Positions 56,001 to 64,000 of a stretch of 64,000 nucleotides of DNA are shown piece by piece. Position numbers and translations under genes: made by a program. Under the pieces are notes generated by a model that was not told where the DNA came from, searched no databases, and worked only from the letters and a program-made list of their open reading frames with translations. The DNA is taken from the NCBI GenBank assembly GCA_032717465.1, contig CM064713.1, forward strand, positions 14,394,203 through 14,458,202, given 5' to 3'. The stretch is from Coenobita brevimanus. Lineage: Eukaryota; Arthropoda; Malacostraca; Decapoda; Coenobitidae. Each line of letters starts with the position of its first letter. Positions within the stretch are counted from its first letter, which is position 1.

Positions 56001-56449
56001 TAATAATAATAAATAATAATAATATAATAAACACTTTTACCCACTCTAATCTTCAATTACACATTGGTTTTGCTCTCAACCAGTCAGAGCGTTGACCTCT
56101 TGCAAGCTATGGGAGTTTAGAGGCACCCTTAACACTTTCCTTTATGCGATTTATTCTGCATATCAGCTCATATTAAGCTCTTATACGTTGGTCGTCATTC
56201 CAGTTCAAGCATTACTATCGATTTAGGCCGAATAAAGGTAACCGTATCTATCTAGCTATCTGCATTTATCTATCTGTGTCTCTGTCTATCTACATATCTC
56301 TTTCTCTCTCTGTCTACACATTTATCTATCTATCTGGTTTTTCAGATTAAGTAAAGGTGTGATATTAATTAGAAAGAAATGCTTAGATGTACAGGTATTG
56401 AAGACGCAAATGGTGACTGTATCTAATCCCTTACACGAGGTGAAACACA

Positions 56450-56488
<39 letters not shown>

Positions 56489-58230
56489 ACTGGGTAATAC
56501 TGAGTGTCTGTATACAAGAAATATGATAATAAATGAACGTGTCAGGTACAGAAAATGACACAGGTAAGAAGCAGATGACACCTAAGTTGTACGTTTGTGT
56601 GTGTGTGTGTGTGTGTGTGTAAGAATGTTTGCGTGGATGTGAGTGGATGTGTGTGTGTGTATTTGTGTTGTGGTGGGTATGTCTTATACAACAAGAACAT
56701 GGCACCCACACTTCGACAAAGAGCTAGTCATTGAGACCTGGACAGACACACAAGTTGCAAACCAAGTCCATAAAACTGCCAAAGAGACAGATGAAAATAA
56801 GAACGTTTGGCAATGACCTGGCTGAACCCAGCAACAGAACAAAGCCTCACCCAGCTTGTGACTCCACCCACAAGGGTCCCTCCCTTGCACGCCTACAGGA
56901 AGCAACTCTTCCTCCACTACCCTAAGTAAACCCCGACAGGAACGTTCCACTTGCTGCAGCCATGAGTGTTGCGGCCGTTCCTTTGGTCTTCACCACTCCA
57001 GGCTGACTCCTTCAGATATCATCCTATGAGAAAGATCAGCCTCAGGGAAACGTGCCGCGTGCCCATGTAGACGGGGTTGGCGTTCACGTAATATTATGCA
57101 GGAAGTTGGCCTCCACTCAGAGTGGTGGAGTAATGGGTCATTACGCACTTGGGCATACCAGCGATACCTCATTATCCTTGGAGGTCACTCAGCACCAAGG
57201 AACTAATTCGCCGCTCCAAGGTACTGTTTATTGCCCGCGTCACACATGGATTCTAAGCAAGCCTATAAGACGCCATGGTACTGAAGGGTGTTATGGAGGC
57301 TGCTTGTAACCCACTCACTGGCACAGATCCCACCAACAGAATCGTCTGGCGGTAGCAAGAGGACAATGAAAGACGTCAACGTACTGAATGTTGCCTTTAA
57401 CAGTTGACTCAGTACGATGGATCTTATACCTTTTACCCCGAGTACGTCATTTTTGTTTTATTCCGGCTATCAGTGGACGGCTTGACTCAGCTTAGAACAC
57501 ACTTGACGATCAGGAGTGGTTAGGTTACAGCTGTTCATGAATCCTTTCATTGCCAGCACGCTCTCCTAAGCTAAATAAAATCGTCTGGCAGCAGGAAGTG
57601 TAACAAATAATTACGCCATCTTATACACACGAAACTTACACGACTTACGAAAAACTTTCCGTTGCGAATGGGTAGTGACGAATTGACTTGAAAATTACAT
57701 CTGCTGTCCCTTCGCTGGATAAAATGGTGTGGCAGCAGCAAGCAGTAGTAATGCAGCAGCCTCGGTCTGTCGCGGGGAGCAGACCCATCAACCATAGGCA
57801 AACAGTCGCCCCTGCAGGGTTGTCCCATGCAGTGAACCGATGTTCCCCTGCGATGGCCAGCGTCTCCGCACATCGAGGCGCAGGTAAGAGTGTGAAGGTT
57901 AGGTTCCTGGATGGACGGCGCACTTGCGTCTTCACCCAGTTAACAGTGGCGCCTCAGTAGGCTCCACGTCAGCCAATTTTCATATTATATGGTTACCACC
58001 CAACGTTGTAAATGGTTTCATGGGTTATAACTTACAAGGAACCATTAAGCTCGTCACTCATTGTAGAGTCACCTTAGGAAGAAGTAAGCAACACTACATC
58101 AAGTGAGTGGATGATGGTGGCCACCACCAACCACTAGCAGCAGCAAGTAAAGAAATATGTAGAAAATTTTACACAAGTTAAAAATAATCAGCGGGAGCAA
58201 TGGCCTCAATATCTGCCTGTCCAGGTAACT
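56001..58230. other. 2.2 kb without a recognised gene; microsatellites and repeat R copy 4
   Basis: TATC-type run 56245-56335, TC run 56452-56486, GT runs 56594-56660. Frames at 56.7-57.9 kb are unsupported: no domain, no codon pattern. Repeat R (57985-58135) ends the stretch. Confidence 0.5.
57985..58135 (+). repeat. Dispersed hairpin repeat R, copy 4
   Basis: TTATATGGTTACCACCCAAC, AAATGGTTTCATGGGTT, CTCGTCACTCATTGTAGAGT, and the ending ATCAAGTGAGTGGATGATGG. Confidence 0.75.
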
Positions 58231-58232
58231 GA

Positions 58233-58636
58233 TTAAACCCGTGTGGAGACAGCAGGAATAAAATACAATAAACCCGTGTGGAGACAGCAGGAATAAAATA
58301 CAATAAACCCGTGTGGAGACAGCAGGAATAAAATACAATAAACCCGTGTGGAGACAGCAGGAATAAAATACAATAAACCCGTGTGGAGACAGCAGGAATA
58401 AAATACAATAAACCCGTGTGGAGACAGCAGGAATAAAATACAATAAACCCGTGTGGAGACAGCAGGAATAAAATACAATAAACCCGTGTGGAGACAGCAG
58501 GAATAAAATACAATAAACCCGTGTGGAGACAGCAGGAATAAAATACAATAAACCCGTGTGGAGACAGCAGGAATAAAATACAATAAACCCGTGTGGAGAC
58601 AGCAGGAATAAAATACAATAAACCCGTGTGGAGACA
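58233..58636. repeat. 35-bp minisatellite, ~11.5 identical units
   Basis: Unit TAAACCCGTGTGGAGACAGC followed by AGGAATAAAATACAA. No variation seen between units. Each holds an AATAAA hexamer on the plus strand. The array runs directly into segment X2. Confidence 0.97.
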
Positions 58637-58715
58637 CTTTCAGCCTCTTGCTCTCTATCCTTACACCTGAAAAGACTGCAAGTCAGGCCATAACTTCTCC
58701 CCAGGAAAGTTTATC

Positions 58716-58794
<79 letters not shown>

Positions 58795-61309
58795 CAATTG
58801 CGAGTATAATTATTCCATCTGAACAGTTTATTAAACTTGTTACCAAGACATGATGTGATGTTGCCTTCATGTCTTGCATATTATTATTTTTCCTATACGC
58901 GCTATATTATAGCTAATGTGTTGAAGTGTATGGGTGTATGTAATGCATGAGGAAAGAAGTGTTAACAAAGAGTGTAAAAAGATGAAGTTAAAGAGGGACT
59001 GAGGAAAGGAAAACAAGAATGTGGTGGAGAGTTGCCATGGAGGAATATTTGAGAGAAGGTGACATGAGGGAATGGTGATGTGTTGTGATAGCCTTCGTGG
59101 TACTGGAGGAGTGCATGAGAGAAGGTGGCATGATGGAATGATGATATGTTGAGATAGCCTTGGTGGTACTGAAGGAGTGCATGAGAGAAGTTGGCATGAA
59201 GTGGCATGATGTAGTGTGTTGATAGCCTGAAGGGTAATTTTATTTAAGCTGTCTCCCATGAACTGTGGGTTAGGCATCTGGAACTAGAAAGAAGGGGAGA
59301 TATCCATGGTAAACACTGAATGTACAGTAATTCATCCACATAAATCAGGGGTGTGCTGAGAATAGCACAACTTTTACATAGCTACAACTGGTACAGGTAC
59401 TGTCAATTTGGAGAAACTACCATATCAGCTTTTTCGGTGGCTAGCAGTGGATACCGGTATTTATAGCATAAAACGCAACATATCAGTGAATTGCTGTATG
59501 GCATAATAAGCTTACTGTTTATACACAGGCCTGTGAAAATCATCCATTTGGTGAACAAGGGACCATTGAGGAAGGCATGTTGCAGATAGGCCAGGACAAG
59601 GTGCAATTGGAGTGTGGTGTCACTGGGCTAGTTTGTACTGTACTCTACTTTCTTTCCGTTTACTAGTACGTAAAATAATTTAATGCCTACAATGTTTTGT
59701 TTCTGTACAGTGCCTAAATTAGGGTTCCCTATCTCCTAATCACTGTGGTCAAAATCACATCGATGTTGGTTAACTACATCACCCAGACACTTAAAATACC
59801 CTTGGAGTGAACACTGCCACTCATCAGAGCATCCATGTAAGCTAGACTTACCAGTGCAACTTGCATGTCAGTTGCTTCTGAATCTCTTCATCTGTAGTTT
59901 ACCTTTAGAATGTGGATTCATAATTTGGTAAAAATTTCTTTCAGGGGGAAATTTGGGCATTCTCTGGAGGCTGTTTTATGTATTATGACCAAAAATTAAA
60001 AGGGAAAACTCATTTGAACATTTGCTCAGAATGAAGAGTTTTCCGTCTCTCCTGTGTTGTGGGTCAGCATCATACACATCTGTAGTAAGACTTTGTAACA
60101 CTGAGGAGTTTGTAATGGTGCTTGAGCTGTTAGGTATAGTACCAGTGCCATTACCAGCCCTTGCCTCAATTGTGCAAGTGTATTCCTGAATAAAAGCTAT
60201 TAATTGCTTGTGTCTGGTATTCAGATTGTGAGTGGGAAATGTCATAAGCAGATGGACTGGGTGAAACTGGCAGGTTTTAGAATAAAACACTCCTTATTGG
60301 CACAAAGGGTGTAGTGATGTATACCCGAGCACAGACTAGAATGTGGTAAACTACATTGCTCAGCAAGGATGAGAATTTTCAGTTTAAAATAATTGGCAAG
60401 GCATATACTGTACAGTACTTCCTTGCCATTTACCTTCTCTGGGAAGGTTTTGTGCATTCCAACACAACCATAAACTGTAGGTGCATAGCATTGTTCACTT
60501 ATATGTTGTGTTGGCATCTAGTCCTGCTGTCATTGTTTTTTTCCTGTTTTATGTGTTTCAGAGCCGTTTCTAGTTGGGTTCCTTAGCTTTTACTTGTTTT
60601 AAGATATGCGTCGCATTTCAGGTTTTTATCATCCATTTTAAACGAGTTCTCTTTTTCCATTTCTTCCATTTACTTTGAGGGCAGACTTCTTGCCCTTGCT
60701 GATGTATGTACGTAATATGCTACCTCATTTTTGTTGGTCTCCCTTTCAGCTATTTCTTTTCCACTGTAGTTTGTTATTTGTATTTTCTGATTGTTTTCCA
60801 TGAGTTTTAACCATGTTTTTCTTGCATCTTACCCATAGAGATGTTAGTTTTGCTGCTTTCACTCGGGTTTGTGTTTTGCCGTCGGCGTCATTTTCCCTAG
60901 ACTGTCTGCTGGGGAAATGGACGCCAGGTGTAGGTTCTCCATGCCTTCCTTCTCCGTCTCTCATTGCCCATGTAAGTAACTGGCCGAGTCACATCTTCCA
61001 GTGTCATCTCCCTGGTGTAGGACTCCTTTGATGTTTGGTCTCCAAGACACCTTTGTTACTCTGAGATGAATTCCACCCAACAATGTAAATGATTTTCTGG
61101 CTTACAGGAAACCATTTGACTTAGTCACTCAATGCAAAACCAGCTGAAAAGGAAAAAGAGTAATAAAAGGTGACAGGAAAGTTGGGAGAAATAGGAAGAG
61201 AGAAGGCAGACATAGAAAAAGAGTGATAAAGTTGAAGGAGGACGTAGGTAGCACTACATCAAGTGAGTGGATGATGTTTGCCACCACTTAGCACCTAGTA
61301 TAGCAACCG
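58636..61309 (+). repeat. Segment X2, second copy of 33746-36236
   Basis: Same order as X1 with a (TA)n microsatellite (58719-58791) replacing the T-run. After repeat R copy 5 (61080-61300) it continues for ~33 bp into the left edge of Y (TAGCAACCGCTTAAGAAG, GACAGCTGG; 61310-61342) and then switches to the kinase-like gene. Confidence 0.92.
61080..61300 (+). repeat. Dispersed hairpin repeat R, copy 5
   Basis: AATGTAAATGATTTTCTGGC, TTACAGGAAACCATTTGACT, ACATCAAGTGAGTGGATGAT. Part of X2, homologous to copy 2. Confidence 0.75.
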
Positions 61310-61416
61310 CTTAAGAAGAAAACGCGGCACGACAGCTGGCCCAGGAATCAAATTTCGAGTTTAGGTGTCTCTCGAGTTTCGTAGAGGTGGCGTGCACTAA
61401 TCTTGCTCTCGGCAAA

Positions 61417-62178
61417 ATGGCTGCGTTCAAGAATCTTCATAGATTGTGCTCCGTGCGTGGGATTCGGGCATGGCCAGCAAAGGCCCTTCAACAGGTTTGT
61501 AAAAAAAGTGAAGTTAAGGTGTTGGGCAGTGGAGGCCAGGGCAAGTGTTGGCGGTTGCGGGGCGAAGGCAAGAACTGGGTATTGAAGAAGTCCAGCGGTG
61601 AGGACGAGGTTGACGAGACGCATTTCCTAGACAAGGTGAAGGGCGTGGCGGGCACATAGAAGCTGATTGCTGTGTGTCCCGATAAGAAAATTCTTGTGAC
61701 AAAATTTGCCGGGCAAAATCTTCAGAGCTTCTGCGAGGGGCGGTTCAGTGAGATGGATTCAAAATTTATCACATCAGTGGGTCGTCAGGTGGCCACCATA
61801 GTCCTTGACATCGCAGCCCGTGGTGTGTACCATAATGACATCAAACTAGATAATGTTTGTGTGCGAAGTGAGGGTGCTGGATGGATAGTGACTCTTATTG
61901 ATTTTGGAATGGCCAGCACGACTAAAGCAATGTTTGGTAAGGTGCATTCTGAGGAGATGCAGAAAGTGTTCGACTGGATCGCCCCGGAGGTTCTGGCGGG
62001 CCATAAGAGCTCCCTGGCCTCTGAGACGTTCAGTGTGGGTTGGCTGATGCACGATTTGTCGATGAGGGGCGGTCTGGCCCTGCTTCCGGAGGTGAAGGGA
62101 TGGGTTAGGGATGCCTTATCGCCCGAGCCTAAGTCCCGGCCGTCCCTGACCAGCCTCATTACCCTGCTGAATGCTTGA
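61417..62178 (+). pseudogene. Intronless protein-kinase-like gene, 253 codons, one in-frame TAG
   Basis: Start chosen at the ATG in GGCAAAATGG. The short N-terminus is basic (AAFKNLHRLCSVRGIRAW). Kinase landmarks, by codon: glycine loop LGSGGQGKC (36-43), lysine in WVLKKSS (57 or 58), a Glu-rich helix-C region (62-67), catalytic loop YHNDIKLDNV (HND for HRD, 139-141), DFG (162-164) and APE (188-190). A late Arg sits in SRPS (240). Catalytic Lys, Asp, Asn and DFG Asp are all present, so the fold could be active. At ~250 residues it is a minimal kinase domain with a shortened N-lobe/hinge. Codon 81 is TAG (61657-61659), and the frame continues cleanly after it. Either a single nonsense mutation, a sequencing error or readthrough is involved. 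No introns and no TATA box visible. It sits directly at the broken edge of X2/Y and ~260 bp before a Gypsy LTR. It could be a processed copy or a member of an intronless kinase-like family; substrate unknown. Confidence 0.75.
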
Positions 62179-62436
62179 AGCAGGGGCAGAACCGCCAGGG
62201 GTAGGTGGAGTGCAGGAAGTCTCAAAGATTACAGGTGTTTTGATTCTCCATTTAAGGTGGTGTCTGATTTTTGCATTTCAGTTAATACTTGATTCTTTCT
62301 TTAGACTTATTATCCTTCGTTTTGATTGGTATTTGTCTGCTTATAAGTCCTTATTTTCACGTTGCTGTAATTTACAATAATATGTTTTATTGTTGCATAT
62401 TCGAGTCAAGGAATACTTTTCTATGCACATTGGTTA
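62179..62436. other. 3' flank of the kinase-like gene
   Basis: AT-rich, without a clear polyadenylation signal that I can assign. No gene. Confidence 0.4.
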
Positions 62437-62555
62437 TGTAAGGGTTGATTGCATCGTGGATCTGTGCAAGCGCAGACCTCTTGCGTTTTTGTAGTTAAGC
62501 GGACCTGAGAGTAAACATGCCAGCTACTTCCTGTCTGTTTTATTAGCCACTACTA
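62437..62555 (+). repeat. Probable short 5' LTR of a Gypsy-type element
   Basis: TGTAAGGGTTGATTGCATCG opens a ~119-bp stretch ending in ATTAGCCACTACTA, immediately followed by TTGGCGACGAGGATCG. The latter is a primer-binding-site-like start seen in Mag/CsRN1-like Gypsy elements (recalled). The 3' LTR lies outside the window, so the LTR limits are inferred. Confidence 0.55.
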
Positions 62556-64000
62556 TTGGCGACGAGGATCGTGGAGTATCTGAATGGCCTTGGTCAAATG
62601 GATTAGGCACCCACAGGTGATGAGAAGCTGTTGTGCAGGTGATCCAGGCCAAGACAAAGTTATAGGAGGTTAAGTCAGGGAAGTTTACGTTATGGAGTCG
62701 TCAGGGTCCCAGGTCAAAATTGAACATTTTGATCCATCCAAGATTTCTGTGAAACTGTGGCTGAGTTTATTAGAAGCTAATTTTGCTCACCTAGCAATAA
62801 CAGATGAGAAAAAGGAAAATGTATTGCTCGTGTCCGTTGGTACAGATTAAGTGTGCTAGGCAACCTTTCAGCCCCAGATTTACCTCATACAAAATCTTAG
62901 TGACTTGGTACAGACATTTAGTGTGCTAGACAACCTTTGTGCTCCAGAAATAACTCATACAAAATCTAAGTGACTTGGTACAGAGATTTAGTGTGCTAGG
63001 CAACCTTTGTGCTCCAGAAATAACTCATACAAAATCTTTGTGACTTGGTACAGACATTTAGTGTGCTAGACAACCTTTGTGCTCCAGATTTACCTCATAC
63101 AAAATCTTAGTGACTTGGTACAGACATTTAGTGTGCTAGGCAACCTTTGTGCTCCAGAAATAACTCATACAAAGTCTTAGTGACTTGGTATCGGTGCTTC
63201 AGAAATATTTTGTTGTAAAGCCCGCATGCCACCATAGTTTACTTGCCTTTCAGCAAAGAAGACAAAGGGCTGAAGAGAATCTAAATGAACTGTATGCAGA
63301 ACTTAAGGGCCTAGCAAAAGACTGTAATTTTGATAAACAGTTTGATCCAGGAGTGAGACACCAGTTTATGGCAGCAGAACGAGAAGTATATTTTCCAAAC
63401 TTAGTCGCTGAAAACTTAGACTTACAGAAGATGACCTTCCCTTAGATTTTTGAGAAATTTAAACATGGAGAAAGCGTTGTAGGTGAGACGAATGAGCCAC
63501 AGCAAGTAAGAGTTGTAAATGTGAGCTCCAGAAAACTACTTTGTCATCATTTGGTTACCCTCATGAGAGCAGCAAGTGCCGTTTCAAGGACTTCATGTGC
63601 CATAAAGGTAAAAGAAAGGACATTTAAAAAGAGTTTGTGGGGCAACAAGGAATGAAGGTGAAGAACATTAGAAATATAGGACAAGGCTTAGTACTGGTAT
63701 TGGTAAGGCTTCAGGCAATCTCAAGAAAACCGCTCGTGGAACAACACCTGTAAGAGTGCCTAATGATCCAGAGGAACAGGACATTTCTGAAGAAGGTGAG
63801 GGAAAACAGTTGACTGTGAAGAAGCCTATATGTGCAGTGAAAGCAGATTTTTTTTACTATACAGTTAATGGAAAACAGGTACCTTTGGATATTGACAGTG
63901 GAGCAGCAGTCTCTACTCTGACAAGTGATTGGGCAAGATTATTAAAGCTAGATATTGAATCTTCCAGAAAAATATTAGTTGCTTGTGATAATTCAGATGT
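62556..64000 (+). mobile_element. Gypsy-type LTR retrotransposon, gag and start of protease (continues past the window)
   Basis: gag begins at ATG 62692 (MESSGSQVKIEHFDPSKISV), is broken by a 70-bp tandem repeat, and resumes at about 63190 with LQKYFVVKPACHHSLLAFQQ, then RRQRAEENLNELYAELKGLA. A degenerate CCHC-type knuckle follows (YPHESSKCRFKDFMCHKGKR, about 63553-63615). The protease start VPLDIDSGAAVSTLT (about 63878-63922) keeps the D-S-G active-site motif. Several frameshifts make the copy defective. RT, RNase H and integrase would lie to the right of the window. Structural gag proteins form the intracellular particle of the element. Confidence 0.82.
62841..63188. repeat. 70-bp tandem repeat inside gag, 5 units
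   Basis: Units begin TACAGACATTTAGTGTGCTA and contain CAACCTTTGTGCTCCAG, then TAACTCATACAAAATCT; starts at 62841, 62909, 62979, 63049 and 63119. 70 is not a multiple of three and the units carry stops, so gag is destroyed here. Confidence 0.95.

Noticed and set aside
56690..57960. Several 60-100-codon frames
   Set aside because: No domain, no homology recognised, frames overlap on both strands; left as unannotated sequence.
58233..58636. CRISPR array
   Set aside because: The repeats are contiguous with no spacers, and the window is eukaryotic.
58099..58637. Three overlapping minus-strand frames of 134-149 codons
   Set aside because: They translate the identical 35-bp units in three phases; no start context or family resemblance.

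Overview
This is non-coding-rich eukaryotic nuclear DNA, most likely from a decapod crustacean. I infer that from the mix of RTE-like, CR1-like and RNase H-bearing LINEs, mariner/Tigger/Harbinger/hAT/piggyBac remnants, abundant di- and trinucleotide microsatellites, GATA-tailed retroelements and degenerate CCTAA-type (arthropod telomere-like) tracts. No single feature proves the taxon. There is one 100-base N gap (9763-9862). I see no operons, no prokaryotic genes and no functional tRNA or rRNA gene.

Layout. 1-9.7 kb: a LINE 3' fragment, a TIR element, and a 935-bp inverted duplication (1430-5646 against 6845-7781) whose left arm was later split by a 3.3-kb RTE-like LINE. It abuts a near-perfect 929-bp palindrome built from a LINE RNase H region. 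9.9-13.6 kb: a 2.2-kb segment (Y1) carrying an ETS-like site plus TATA box, then an intronless 247-aa four-pass membrane protein gene (gene A), whose last codons are expanded into a 50-bp minisatellite. 13.7-22.9 kb: SINEs, a telomere-like tract, four TIR elements (mariner-like, Harbinger-like, Tigger-like inside a LINE, hAT-like) and LINE pieces. 22.9-26.4 kb: a broken piggyBac transposase behind a tandemly duplicated upstream region. 27-32.3 kb: LINEs, one of which splits a 45-bp minisatellite.

33.7-39.3 kb: segment X1, then Y2 (second copy of the gene A promoter segment), then gene B, an intronless 268-aa four-pass protein. 39.9-46.4 kb: a MITE, a decayed LINE, a Tigger fragment and minisatellites. 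46.6-50.2 kb: a non-autonomous LTR retrotransposon with nearly identical LTRs and no coding interior. 50.2-56 kb: microsatellites, a fold-back element, an Arg/Glu-rich coiled-coil gene fragment, and a 2.7-kb CCCGGG-rich hairpin minisatellite. 58.2-61.3 kb: a 35-bp minisatellite and segment X2 (second copy of X1). 61.4-62.2 kb: an intronless protein-kinase-like gene with one in-frame stop. 62.4 kb to the end: 5' part of a Gypsy-type LTR retrotransposon (gag and protease start) running off the window.

The host-like signal is three intronless single-exon genes (A, B, kinase-like), each with a CAAAATG start context and each downstream of a copy, or a fragment, of the X/Y duplicated segment. A and B share nearly identical promoters and more than 2 kb of upstream DNA, while their coding sequences are almost unrecognisable to each other. 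This is the best candidate for an undescribed multigene family.
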